NCBI GenBank assembly: GCA_026182355.1
Contig: JAPFBL010000068.1
Coordinates: 9,399,001 to 9,463,000 of the forward strand
DNA from: Hermatobates lingyangjiaoensis
Lineage: Eukaryota; Arthropoda; Insecta; Hemiptera; Hermatobatidae
Direction: 5' to 3'
Length of the DNA stretch: 64,000 bases
Program-made: the position numbers and the translations under genes
In this document: positions 36,035 to 46,922 of the stretch, piece by piece
How positions within the stretch are numbered: position 1 is the stretch's first letter
Layout of the letters: the number at the start of each line of letters is the position of its first letter
The notes under the pieces: generated by a model
Seen by the model: only the letters and a program-made list of their open reading frames with translations
The model's database searches: none
What the model was told of the DNA's origin: nothing

Positions 36035-36700
36035 GACAGTGAGTAATATGTGACTTTACGAATAACACCATTAAAAAGAATTAAGTAGGAAAATAATTTC
36101 TTTCAACACAAGTTAGGTAAAAGTAATGACTCTAGATGTACAATTTATTTCTGTTATATAATAAACCTATTCACCTTTTTTCTACCAAAGATCTTAGTAA
36201 AATTTTTGGAATATTATTGTTGTTTAGACGATGGTTTTTTTAGTTCATGTATTTACTTTTAATTCATGGTGCTACTCTCTGGGCCAAGGGAGCTTTTGCA
36301 CTTCACTACAAAATGATAAAGCATGAATTCAAACAAGGAACTCCCTGTCATCTGTCATCAAAAAGGAGCTTTACGATAAAGTCATTGTTTGTAAAATTGT
36401 TGCATCTTAGTTTCAAGAGGAAATAGTTTTAATCCATAATTGAAATTCTTTTATGTATAGAAAGGAACATTTATTTTTCAAGGATTCAATTTCCAATTCA
36501 GTTAGCATTAGCCATGACTATTCATAAGTCTCAAGGAGAGACTGCACAGAAAGTTTTAGTATATTTAAGTAAAGCAGTATTTCAACATGGCCAATTATAT
36601 ATTGCTCTCAGTAGGGTCATTTATAGTTCATCTGCATACATGTGAACATGATTGCATTACAATGAAAGGTAATGGATGAATCAACGGATTTATAAAATGA
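36035..36700 (+). pseudogene. Helitron helicase C-terminal remnant
   Basis: A clean stretch from about 36482 reads [20 protein letters not shown], then the final helicase motif [14 protein letters not shown] ending near 36618. These are Pif1 helicase motifs V and VI. Upstream, LYDKVIVCKIVAS (about 36370-36405) is also typical, but stops and frameshifts separate the pieces. Upstream flank 36038-36240 matches the copy at 60590-61258 in non-coding parts too (for example TTGTTTAGACGATGGTTTTT). The rest of the helicase, the Rep nuclease and both termini are missing. Confidence 0.82.
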
Positions 36701-37691
36701 TAAGAGTCTTAGAAGTTGAGCACAAGTAGCACCCAGGTAATTGTTTTTTAAAGGATTTCTTGACGTAAACGCGCTCACAGGAACGTTCACGCACTCAGAC
36801 ATACACACACCTCTCACAAACACCATGCACTTAAGATGATGTGGAAAAAGTATTCTGAAACTGTAAAGTGTGTATTAACTGCTGTAAAAAAATGTAGTAA
36901 TTAAGAAAAAAGGAGGTTGATATAGTTATGTAAAAAAATTATAATAATTATAAATATCAATATTTGTTATTATTGATAAAAATGCTATATATTATCAATA
37001 TGTAGAGAGTTGTCAAACATTTTTTAAAAAAAATACTCATTAATCTGTTTTGATTTTGGTACTTACTCATTCTCATTTCTGATGATGATGAGTGACATCA
37101 AAAGCAATCGCATGCAAGTGTTTGCATAAAATGAAGATGCTTAAAGAATAAAAACATAAAGTCATTTGAAAATCTGATATCTACCAAAACCTTCTTAATT
37201 TATCTAGATAAAATAAGATTTATACATGTTTGCCTTGTACTATTTCTTATTCGTTGCTGTAATAATATTTACCTTTAACTAGCCATTAGCTAATGGTCCA
37301 TTAGCTTTGTTAAATTGTCCGTCGATAATGTACTGTCTTCATGTTTTAGCTTTCCTTCCTTTAAGGCAGTAAATATAGACCTGTCACGTTAGCTGTGTGT
37401 AACATTAGTAGTTTCATTTGATTTTTATCACTTAGTATCTAAAAACTCATGTCAATAAGGAGTAATTCACTTTATTCACTATAAGATCTCGATTTCCTTG
37501 AGACCTAACATTTAACTTGATTCCTCTTAATACGTCCGTTATTCACATCATTCAAAGACTGGTATTGGGTCAGACTGACTTAAGCAGTTTACTGGATTGA
37601 TATACCGAGTAGACCACCAAGAAAAGCGCAATCTAAAATCAGTTGAGAATTTTGTCAAATCTAAGAAGTTTCCCTGGTAATTATTATGATA
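36701..37691. other. AT-rich DNA with no supported gene
   Basis: Nothing recognised beyond the Helitron tail at its left edge. The minus frame at 36617-36826 overlaps the helicase remnant antisense. Confidence 0.45.
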
Positions 37692-39077
37692 ATCTTTATA
37701 AATAAAATAATGATTTTGTCTGTACATTGCTCAGAACTGACTCATTTCAAGTTTTCTTTACGTTTCATACATTGGAGAAACCGAATCCACCCTTAGAAAA
37801 ATTTCTGTCGGTTTGTCGGTTTGTCGGTTTGTCCGCAAAACTTTGTCACAGGTAAACTCAGCTACCATAAGACATATAAAGCTGAAACTTTTACAGTAGA
37901 TTTGTGTAGGTCTAACTTAAAATATAGGCTCTGAATTGATTGGAAATTCAACGTAGAAGTGAAGTTATGGACGTTTAACGCAAAAATGTTTGTCACAAGT
38001 AAACTCAGCCACCATAAGACATAGCAAGCTGAAACATTGACACTGGATTTGTGTGGGCCTAACTTAAAATATGGGCTCTAACTAGATTATTAATTCAATA
38101 CAGAAGCGAAGTTATGGGGCTTTTAGCTGTATTTTCCTAACTTCACAGACAAGTTTGTTTTGAAAATACACAGGTGTGGCAAGTAGGTATTGTTAGTTGA
38201 TTTTAATTTCAATTGAGCATATGAATATATTGCGTACTTGACATCATTGAAATGGTGTTTCACAGAGTTAAGGATGTACTATTTATTGAGAATAAATGTT
38301 TTGTAAACGAGCAATTCTCAACTCTTAATATGAACAGGGAGGAAAAATCAACAAACAAGTTCTTACGCTATATGAAGCCGAGGAAAGAACTTACAAGTCA
38401 GTAAAGAGATTGGATTAGTGACGAAGAAGCAGTTCATTATCTAATTGAATTTCTTGACTCTGAATTTATTTCTCCTGGACTGCCTGCTCATGAGTAAAAA
38501 CTTCAAGTAGGAGCACCAGTCATGTTGCAATTTAGTAGCAGTAACAAATTTCATGTTACGAAACATGAGTGCCCCAAAACTGTGCAACGGGACACGACTC
38601 TGAGTTCGTGCTCTACACAGGTATGCCATAGAGGCGGACATAATGACTGGATGTGGTATTGGGGAGTCTGTGTGTATACCACACATACCATTGATTCCGA
38701 GACACTGTCTGTTTACGTTGAAATTATTGCAAAGTCCGGTCAGAGTCTATTTCGCAATGACGTTAACTAAGTCGCAAAGGGAGACTTTATCTAACGCAGG
38801 AATTCAAGTTAGCAAAACCAAGTTTTTCTCACGTGGTCAACTGTAGTTTACTTGCTCAATAGTCAGAGGTTTCAACTGATTGTTCTTCCATGAACCTGAA
38901 GGACAGACAGCTAATGTAGTGTATACAGAGGCATTTGTTTAACACTGTACTAATAATGGTGTTTTCTACTATTCTACAATTTCTTATTATAGTATTAGTA
39001 TAATACTATAATTGATATTTTGGAATACCAAGTATAATAGAATTTTTGATTCCGTCAAAGACGGGTACATTTGTTAG
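37692..39077 (+). mobile_element. Truncated Helitron, copy D, with intact 3' hairpin
   Basis: Helicase text in broken plus frames: ILTLYEAEERTYKSVKR (from about 38362), SDEEAVHYLIEFLDSEF (38417-38470), VGAPVML, RNMSAPKLCNGTRL (about 38559-38600), YAIEADIMTGCGIG, FAMTLTKSQRETLSNAG (38752-38805), then FSRGQL and a stop. Frameshifts make it non-functional. The 5' part is non-coding, with two diverged repeats of a GGTAAACTCAGC-ACCATAAGACAT block (37851-37890 and 37998-38030) and three GTCGGTTT units at 37807-37830. It ends in hairpin CCGTC-AAA-GACGG (39052-39064) and TTAG. Its whole length matches 43504-44986 in reverse. Confidence 0.85.
39052..39077 (+). other. Helitron 3' terminus
   Basis: Hairpin with a 5-bp stem and AAA loop, 9 nt, then TTAG followed by T. 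Helitrons end in a short hairpin shortly before CTRR and insert between A and T. The related copy at 42773 has the canonical CTAG, so TTAG here is a one-base change. Confidence 0.8.
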
Positions 39078-39988
39078 TATTCTATAATTCCACACCATTA
39101 TAAATGTATCCATACTCTAAGTGAAGCACTAAGTTAAGGGTAATCTTTGTTAACATAAATGGACAAAAAATTAATTTCTCTCTATACAATTAGTCTCTTC
39201 ATATCGTAATTCGTAATTAGTTTCTCATGAAATTGAAGGAGAAATGTGTTTCATTTCTAGAATTAATAATAAAGGTTTATTTCAAACTTATGTTACCAAC
39301 AAAAATATTTGAAAAATAATTTAAAAACAAATAATGAAAATCAATGATACTTAAACTAATAATGGCTGTTGTAGATAGGCCTTCATGTATAATAGCACAA
39401 CCATTATTACCGTCCTGTTTCATTGAAAACTTACCGTTATTAAAATCTAACTCCCTTGTGTTGGGTTGTACTTCAAGCTCCGGTTCATAAGTAATGTAAT
39501 TGTGGTGCAAAAGCAACAGACATGCACACCTGTGTACTTAACCACTGTCCCTACAGAGCAAATAACGCTTTGAATCTCTATTCAGGAATTCTAGATCCTA
39601 ACAGATGAAATAATCATAAATGCTTAGTAACATTAATAATTATCTGTTAGTGAGTGTTCTAGAAAACTCTATTGTATATGTAATAAACATATGAAATAAA
39701 TTTAGAGTGTATAAAATATAAAGAACTTTAAAAAAGGCTAATTAACTAAACTGTGCATAAATTTGAACATTTTATTGTTTTAAAAAATAACTTTACCCGT
39801 ATATAAATACGAAATACGATCTAGAAAGATTTGTTAAAAACTAGATATTCTCATACGACATATAATAATCGTGTCCTAGATTTGACATAGTGATTCTAAT
39901 CGGTAGAAGACCCTAGGAGAAGACAAACTATCTTTACTTCTAGTAAAAACCGTCTTCTCCTGAGCATGTACCTCTGCTCTACTATGAG
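39078..39988. other. AT-rich DNA with no supported gene
   Basis: No motif recognised. The 79-codon minus frame at 39277-39516 has no supporting feature. Confidence 0.45.
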
Positions 39989-39989
39989 T

Positions 39990-40573
39990 TATTCCGTATT
40001 TTACGAAAATAAGACATCCCTCGAAAATAACTCCTAGTGTGATTTTTGGGGCGTTTTGGACTATAAGCCCTACTCTGAAAATAGGTCCTAAGATAATGTG
40101 AAAAATATAATTCGTTAAAAAATTGCTGTTGAATGTAATAGGTATCTATTAATTCAACAGCAATTAATTCTAGCTGACGTAATGTTTCAGAGAATTCTTT
40201 AAAAAAAAATATTCCAAGAAATTCCTTGTTTACCTCTAAAGTTTGTTTCAAGGAGGCTACTTAGACAAGAAGTATTAATTTAACCACAGCTATATTGCAA
40301 GACATGAGAGATTTAGACCAATGATTCTACAGGAAATAGATTTGGAGGAAAATCTGAACGGAGTTCAAAATTTTGATAATTTGTCACTATGTTCAAGAAA
40401 ATGACATGACTGTAATCAAATAAATTTAAATTTCTGTATAAAAATAAATATTAAACAAAAATATGTAAATCTACTTAATGTACTTGAAGCCCTCCTCCGA
40501 GAATAAGCCTTAGCACGGATTTTTACTTAAAAATAAATTAAAACAGTGTCTTATTTTTGGAAAAAGACGGTAG
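39990..40573. mobile_element. MITE with CGAAAATAAGAC-type ends
   Basis: The left end TATTCCGTATTTTACGAAAATAAGACA and the reverse complement of the right end, TACCGTCTTTTTCCAAAAATAAGACA, form inverted repeats of about 25 bp. Subterminal GAAAATAACTCCTAGTGTGATTTTTGG and GAGAATAAGCCTTAGCACGG are also inverted copies. This terminal pattern is that of a widespread animal MITE type. I do not assign a superfamily. The 89-codon minus frame at 39982-40251 lies wholly inside and is not a gene. Confidence 0.75.
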
Positions 40574-40612
40574 TGTGTTTCTTGCCCTGTTATTTTGGGT
40601 ACATTAGCTTCC

Positions 40613-40614
<2 letters not shown>

Positions 40615-40650
<36 letters not shown>
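40615..40650. repeat. (AT)n microsatellite
   Basis: Pure AT run shortly after the MITE. Confidence 0.95.
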
Positions 40651-40653
<3 letters not shown>

Positions 40654-40924
40654 AAAATTCACCGCTCCAATAATTTTAGGAAAACTAATTTTGAAAGCTT
40701 AGATATAACATTGGTTTGGAAAATTGTATAAGTGTCTTCAATTAGTATTACTTTTGTTAAATATAAACTTCATTTTTCAGTGTTCATTTTATATCACATT
40801 ATTGCAATACAATACAATTATAATACAATTTTCTGTAAATTAGAATAAGTTTATGATGTAAATAGGTATTAAGTGGGATTCCCTTTTAATTTCTTCCTAT
40901 ACTAATAATATTTTTGCTCACCTT

Positions 40925-41175
40925 ACTTGTTATCGCATTGACAAATGCTGACATCAATCTGGACTGTAGCTTCTACACACTTTTAGATAGATACTCACCC
41001 ACCAACCCAGCCACCCACCCACCCACACACACACAAAAACACACACAAACTTACACAGAAATTATCAAAAAAAGTTATAAAACGACTATGGGAACCTCAA
41101 TACATAATTCCGTCAAATTGTCAACATCGAATTTTATCACGACCACTATACTTTACTTATTGTAAAGTAAAAATA
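40925..41175 (-). repeat. 5' fragment of the palindrome-ended element
   Basis: Reverse complement of the first ~200 bp of the element at 34321. Its edge CTATACTTTACTTATTGTAAAG is at 41147-41168, with TTTTATCACGACCA and TCCGTCAAATTGTC inside. The C-runs at 40998-41024 put a quadruplex motif on the minus strand at the equivalent place. The 83-codon plus frame at 40914-41165 is a by-product. Confidence 0.7.
40998..41024 (-). other. G-quadruplex motif on the minus strand
   Basis: Five C-triplets on the plus strand (40998-41000, 41006-41008, 41014-41016, 41018-41020, 41022-41024), with loops of 1 to 5 nt. Counterpart of the motif at 34450-34466. Confidence 0.7.
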
Positions 41176-42772
41176 TTGAATAATACGTGTTTATTGGTAA
41201 GTTGGAAAAAGGTGCGTTATTAAATTTAGCAATTCTAATTTGAAAGGCATTTACTAGAAAAGGCGCTTGCGAGGTAAGGAGCAGTCGGGATGATAAGGGT
41301 GGAGACGTGGAGTCTTCTTTAATCGCAAGGCGCTGTGAATATGTTAACGAACGATACCCTTTTGTAGAAACTAGTCCCAAGGTGTATCTTTTCTTATCAT
41401 TTTTGAACAAATTTTCTGCTGATTTGTTAATATGTAAGATAGCACATGTATCCAGAGTATTTAAAGCATGTACCTGTGTTTATCTTTAATTTGATAACTA
41501 TGTATATAGAACTGTAGGTACTAAAACTAAACTCTTCCAGCCAAGCCGGGTACACGGCTATTATTTCAAATTTCTATATGCAGGTATAGTAAAACAATGA
41601 TGTGAAGTAGAAAAAAGATATATAAAGTAGTATACAGATATTTGAAACAAGTGTAGGTCTGCTGCAATACAATAATTGCTATAAAGTTTGTAAGCTATAT
41701 TTTGTATAAGCTATAAGTTTGTTATGTTATTTACCAAACAATAGTTATAAGCTATGTTATGTTATTTAAGCTGAAATTATACGGACAAAGTTTAAAAAAT
41801 ACACTATTTGAATAAGAAATTAATTCAGTTTATTTATTTAATATATTTAATTGTATGCTTAACATCAGTTGTTATAAACGCTCATATTTCAAAGCCCACA
41901 ATACAGTATTTTTATACTGTTAAACTGTTGTTATTTCAGATATTCTAAAACATATTTCCTTTTCAAATATTATTTAGTGCTTATTACAACTGCATTTATA
42001 AATAACAATATTTAATGGTTTGAAAGAAGAATTTTTTTACAGTTATGCCAATGAATCCAAGATTAATGATTTCGCATTTATTTAGCGACGTCAGAATAGG
42101 AATATAAATAACATTAAATATGCTCTCTTTTTCCATTTTTCTATGCATTTAGTGCCTTTATCAATATTAAAGACATCGAGTTAAATTTAATTTTTTACAA
42201 AGTTCAGTCTGTAATAATAATAATAAGGGTTATTTATAAAATATTCCTGCATAGGAACTTTTAAAATTATTACAACAAGTTAATTGAATATCCAGATTAT
42301 AGTTTTTAGTGTAAACACTATTTGTTTCGTTGTATTGTTTCTGGAAGATTGTTAACGGCATATCTTACTACTCATACGTTATAAATGAAATATCCATTGA
42401 TCGACAAACTTAAAAACAATTTACTCATGTAAAATAATTATGAGATTAAAGTTATTTTGCTATCATCATTTTAGAGCTTGAATAATTCTCTATTCATTAA
42501 ATGGTTGAATAATCTTGTTATACATCTGCAATAATAAAGTGAAAGAAAATATTTTCATACAGTGTTCCAGAATTGCAAAGCGGTGTGTTCTGGCATTACA
42601 TGGCCATAAGGGCCTATTGTGGGAAACCCTTCCTATTTAAAAGTGTGGTTTAGCATATATGTTTAGCATATGAACCTTTCTTTAAAACCTCATTTTCCTT
42701 CGATCTCCATACCTAATTTTCTTTTAGGTAGCAAATCTATTTCAAGAGCGTTGTCTTTACTTTATTAGACAA
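41176..42772. other. AT-rich DNA with no supported gene
   Basis: No gene or repeat family recognised. Two overlapping frames on opposite strands at 41153-41489 have no motif. Short TTATGTTATTTA repeats occur at 41718-41770. Confidence 0.45.
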
Positions 42773-43115
42773 CTAGCAAACGTACCCGTCTTTGACGGAA
42801 TCAAAAATTCTATTATACTTGGTATTCCAAAATATCAATTATAGTATTATACTAATACTACAATTAGAAGTTATAGAATAGTAGAAAATACCATTATTAG
42901 TACAGTGCTAAAAAAAAGCCTCTTAATACAAAGATTAGATTTTAAGTTAGACATACACAAATCTACAATCAATGTTTCAGCTTTATATGTCTTATGGTAG
43001 CAATATTTTGTGGACAAACCGACAGACAGAAATTATTCTAAGGGTACATGTGGCTACTCTGAAGTATGAAACGTAAAGAAAACTTGAAATGAGTTAGTTC
43101 TAATTAACGTGCTCC
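42773..43115 (-). mobile_element. Internally deleted Helitron, copy F
   Basis: On the minus strand it ends with hairpin CCGTC-AAA-GACGG (42798-42786), then GTACGTTTG and CTAG (42776-42773), a complete canonical Helitron 3' end. Upstream it jumps from the 3' region directly to the 5' non-coding block (TTTAAGTTAGACATACACAA, then GACAAACCGACAG, then GTATGAAACGTAAAGAAAAC at 43059-43082). The helicase-coding middle is absent. This is the structure of a non-autonomous derivative. Confidence 0.85.
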
Positions 43116-43129
43116 CAGTCTAAAGCTAG

Positions 43130-43490
43130 CACGCAAGCCACTGGGCTACTCTGGTTCCATACCTTACTTTATTACCAGTGTTTATATTACGCAAATATTA
43201 AATTAAAAAAAAATATTTTTGTTGTGTTTATTTATAATACATTTGCACTACTGTCATCGGCGAGCAAGCAAGCTACTGGCAACCCTGGCTAGATCCCTTT
43301 AGTTTATTACCATCTTTTATATTATCCACATTTTAAATTCAAAAAAATATTTGTTTGTTACATTTATTTATAATACATTTGCACTACTGTCATCGGCGAT
43401 CACGCAAGCCACTGGGCTACTCTGGTCCCATACCTTACATTATTACCAGTGTATTTATTAAGCAAATATTAAATTAAAAAAAAGTTGACA
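43130..43490. repeat. ~135-bp tandem array, 2.7 units
   Basis: Units start at about 43130, 43264 and 43400. Each has a GCAAGCCACTGGGCTACTCTGG-like head, TTATTACCAGTG, an A-rich run and ATTTGCACTACTGTCATCGGCG. Unit 2 is the most diverged. On the minus strand the head GAGTAGCCCAGTGGCTTGCG loosely resembles a tRNA D-arm, so the unit may derive from a SINE. The array sits exactly between two Helitron 3' ends. Confidence 0.85.
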
Positions 43491-43503
43491 GTTATATATA
43501 ATA

Positions 43504-44986
43504 CATAGCAAACGTACCCGTCTTTGACGGAATCAGAAGTTCCTGTTTTGGTTTATTGCCGTGTGCCTATTGCCTTTCGGCTATACCACGGAGGAATCAG
43601 AAGTTCCGTCATTTTTGGTATTTCAAAATGTCATTAGAAATTATAGAATAGTAGAAAATACCATTATTACTACAGTGTTAAACAAATGCCTCCAGCTTAT
43701 ACACTACATTAGCTGTCTGTCCTTCAGGTTCATGGTAGAAGAAAGAGTTGAAACCTCTGACCGTTGAGCATGTAAACTACATTTGACCATGTGAGAAAAA
43801 CTTGGTTTTGCTACCTTGTATTCCTGCATTAGATGAAGTCTCCCTTTGCGACTTTGTTAACGTCATTGCGAAATAGACTCTGACGGGACTTTGCAATCAT
43901 TTCAACGTAAACAGACAGTGGCTCGGAATCAATGGTATGTGAAGTATACACACAGACTCCCCAATACCACATCCAGTCATTATGTCCGCCTCTATGGCAT
44001 ATCTGTGTAGAGCACGAACTCAGAGTCGTGTCCCGTTGCACAGTTTTGGGGCACTCATGTTTCGTAACATGAAATTTGTTACTGCTACTAAATTGTAGCA
44101 TGATTGGTGCTCTACTTTAAGTTTTTACTCATGAGCAGGCAGTCCAGGAGAAATAAATTCAGAGTCAAGAAATTCAATTAGATAATGAACTGCTTCTTCG
44201 TCACTAATCCAATCTCTTTACTGACTTGTAAGTTCTTTCCTCGGCTTCATATAGCGTAAGAACTTGTTTGTTGATTTTTCCTCCCTGTTCATATTAAGAG
44301 TTGAGAATTGCTCGTTTACAAAACATTTATTCTCAATAGATAGTACATCCTTAACTCTGTGAAACACCATTTCAATGATGTCAAATACTCAATATATTCA
44401 TATGCTCAATTGAAATTAAAATCAACTAACAATACCTACTTGCCACACCTGTGTATTTTCAAAACAAACTTGTCTGTGAAGTTAGGAAAATACAGCTAAA
44501 AGCCCCATAACTTCGCTTCTGTACTGAATTAATAATCTATTTAGAGCCCATATTTTAAGTTAGGCACACACAAATCCAGTGTCAATGTTTCAGCTTGCTA
44601 TGTCTTATGGTGGCTGAGTTTACTTGTGACAAACATTTTTGCGTTAAACGTCCATAACTTCACTTCTACGTTGAATTTCCAATCAATTCATAGCCTGTAT
44701 TTTAAGTTAGACCTACACAAATCTACTGTAAAAGTTTCAGCTTTATATGTCTTATGGTAGCTGAGTTTACCTGTGACAAAGTTTTGCGGACAAACCGACA
44801 AACCGACAAACCGACAAACCGACAAACCGACAAACCGACAAACCGACAAACCGACAAACCGACAAACCGACAGAAATTTTTCTAAGGGTGGATTCGGTTT
44901 CTCCAATGTATGAAACGTAAAGAAAACTTGAAATGAGTCAGTTCTAAGAAATGTACAGACAAAATCATTATTTTATTTATAAAGAT
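43504..44986 (-). mobile_element. Truncated Helitron, copy E
   Basis: Reverse-orientation partner of copy D, alike along its whole length (for example CATGAGTGCCCCAAAACTGTGC in both). The helicase C-terminal region lies at about 43760-44250 and is broken by the same kind of frameshifts. The minus frame at 44101-43829 is one out-of-register piece. The 3' hairpin is at 43518-43530, but the last base is changed (CTAT instead of CTAG). It has a 63-bp extra segment at 43529-43607 and ten units of the 8-bp repeat, against three in copy D. Confidence 0.85.
44792..44871. repeat. 8-bp tandem repeat, 10 units
   Basis: Ten exact AAACCGAC units inside Helitron copy E. The minus frame at 44688-44906 (repeating CRFVGLSV) results from this array and is not a gene. 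Confidence 0.97.
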
Positions 44987-45209
44987 ATATAGTTTCTACT
45001 GACTGTTCTTGCGCAAGGCAGTGATTTATTGTACAAATCACTATTTGTCTGTTTGTTGTAGACATAACACTAAAGTCGATAGTCAGTTCATATCCAAAAT
45101 ATCTACTTAAGCCATTCTTACTTACTCCATGTAGAGTATAAGAATCATAAAAAGTCACTTCACAGATATTTAGGAGACTTCAACATGTTCTGAGGGACCC
45201 CAAGTCTAT

Positions 45210-46250
45210 TAATGACGTTTTATCGATGATGTGATGTATACATACATTTGTAATGATTGGGACCAATTTACACTTTCCCTTGAAATAACTAGGGAATTAG
45301 ACACGGTACATCACATTTTTATTAAAAATCTCTATAGACCTGACATTCCCGACTGGATCCCCCATTAATTCTAAACTATCTATCTGACAGATATTTCCAT
45401 GTTAAATCAATATTCAATATTTGTGTTAAATAAAATCACAAGCGAAGTACCCCAATGATCAGTGCTTGGCCCTTGTCTATTGAATATCTATATTGATAAT
45501 TTTCCGACATTTGACGATGACACTACAGACTAGCATTTATTTATTTAATCGTAATTAGACAGCACGATAGACTAATAGGTCTGTATGCTGACGACATACT
45601 CATTGCTGTAGGGACAAAGCAACTTAGACAAGCCTCCAAGATTTTTCAAACTCCGACTGATCAGACAGTTAACTAGCTAGAGAAAAATAAATTAACTATA
45701 AATCTTCAAAAATCCCAACTTCTACCTGTGACAGACAAAAAAATATAAAACTAAATTGATTAAAATCATTATTCATGGGCTAAGTATAAAGTTGACTCTA
45801 ACTATACGCTACTTAGGGATTACTCTGAAGAGATGACTTATTTTCAAAAATCATATTAACAGTGTTCTAGGTAAGATACGTGCTATACGGAGTAGGATAT
45901 ATCATCTGATAAATGATAAATCCAGGGTTATACTTAGAACAAAAGTACTGTTAACGTCCTGAACAGACCTATACTAACTTATGGATTTTTCTCATAGATG
46001 GAGTATCCCGATAATGCCAACTTTAAGAAACTTGCTGCTATGCAGGATAAGACTTTTAGACTGGTTAGAGGAGCTCTGAGATATTTTACAAGTAAAAATT
46101 TAAGAAAAGAACTATCCACAATAGAATTAAATGAAAATATAAATACTCTCTGTCTTCACGAGTACAACAGAAACAAGGAGAGTGACAAGCAACTAATTCA
46201 TAGATTGATGCTTACAGAATCGCAATATAACGTGCGATAGATATACATAA
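45210..46250 (+). pseudogene. Dead non-LTR retrotransposon reverse transcriptase (Jockey/CR1-like)
   Basis: Broken plus frames show reverse transcriptase blocks in order: LDTVHHIFIKNLYRPDIPDW (from about 45300), SEVPQ-SVLGPCLLNIYIDNFP (about 45440-45500, equivalent to the family [21 protein letters not shown]), LYADDILIAVGTKQLR (45580-45628, with the catalytic YADD), LTINLQKSQLL (about 45690), YTLLRDYSEE (displaced YLGITL) and RPILTYGF (45965). The longest intact piece, 80 codons at 45998-46240, is the C-terminal thumb region (KLAAMQDKTFRLVRGALRYF). Stops occur every few tens of codons. No endonuclease domain or poly(A) tail was found. Confidence 0.8.
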
Positions 46251-46577
46251 CTCATGAAACCATACAATGAATAATGAAAAATAACGATTGAAACAATTGA
46301 TCAAAAAGTAACAAAGAAGCAGGAGAGAGCTCTTTAAGAGCTCGGACTGCTGGATGTCACCCTAATTAGGAACTCATGTAACTTGCTGCTGCTGCTGATC
46401 TTTAGCAACCATTAGGATCATTTTGCATCTTCGATATAATATTGCTTTTTATTTACCGACAAAAAATTGAACATCTTCTGTTTATATGAGTTTTAGCGTT
46501 GTCCGCAATGCTAATCAAATATGAAATATGTATTGCATTTACAAATATTCTATATATTATATAATGTCTAAACTACA
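46251..46577. other. Probable retrotransposon 3' flank
   Basis: No frame or motif. GCTGCTGCTGCTGATC at 46387-46402 is a short trinucleotide run. Confidence 0.3.
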
Positions 46578-46830
46578 GTAAAAAAAAAACTGACTAAATT
46601 TTTCAACCAAAACAAGTGGTTTTCCTCAGAATCGTACTGATACTGGAACAACTTTACGTTGCTTCAAGATACTTCACACCCTTAAAATACTCTCTTGATT
46701 CCCTCTCTTTTGGATAGCATAACCGATTTTTTGCATCATTGTTTCGGTACCAGTAAAACGGAGATGTCTGACGAAGACCACTGCTTTTGGTTGAAAGATC
46801 ATAGACAATTTTCTGTGATGTATTTAGCAT
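46578..46830. repeat. Foldback repeat family, highly diverged copy
   Basis: Left part has CAGTAAAAA, CTGACTAAATTTTTCAACCAAAACAAGTGGTTTTCCTCAGAATC. Right part has CTGACGAAGACCACTGCTTTTGGTTGAAAGATCATAGACAATTTTC. Both are recognisable as the two arms of the 18.8-kb family, with about 130 bp of other DNA between. Confidence 0.7.
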
Positions 46831-46870
46831 ACAGGGTGTATTTAGAGAGAAATTTAGTTTCATCTAATTG

Positions 46871-46872
<2 letters not shown>

Positions 46873-46909
<37 letters not shown>

Positions 46910-46922
46910 GTGTGTGTGTGTT
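46873..46922. repeat. (TA)n and (GT)n microsatellite
   Basis: TA run passing into GT run. Confidence 0.95.

Noticed and set aside
38522..38770. 82-codon plus frame, and its 90-codon counterpart at 43829-44101 (-)
   Set aside because: They are out-of-register readings of Helitron helicase DNA. The neighbouring frames give the known helicase blocks.
39982..40251. 89-codon minus frame
   Set aside because: Lies within a MITE and its last codons translate the terminal inverted repeat.
43130..43490. CRISPR-like or satellite centromere array
   Set aside because: Fewer than three units of about 135 bp with no spacer structure, in a eukaryotic transposon cluster.
44688..44906. 72-codon frame with a repeated CRFVGLSV motif
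   Set aside because: It is a direct translation of the 8-bp Helitron minisatellite.
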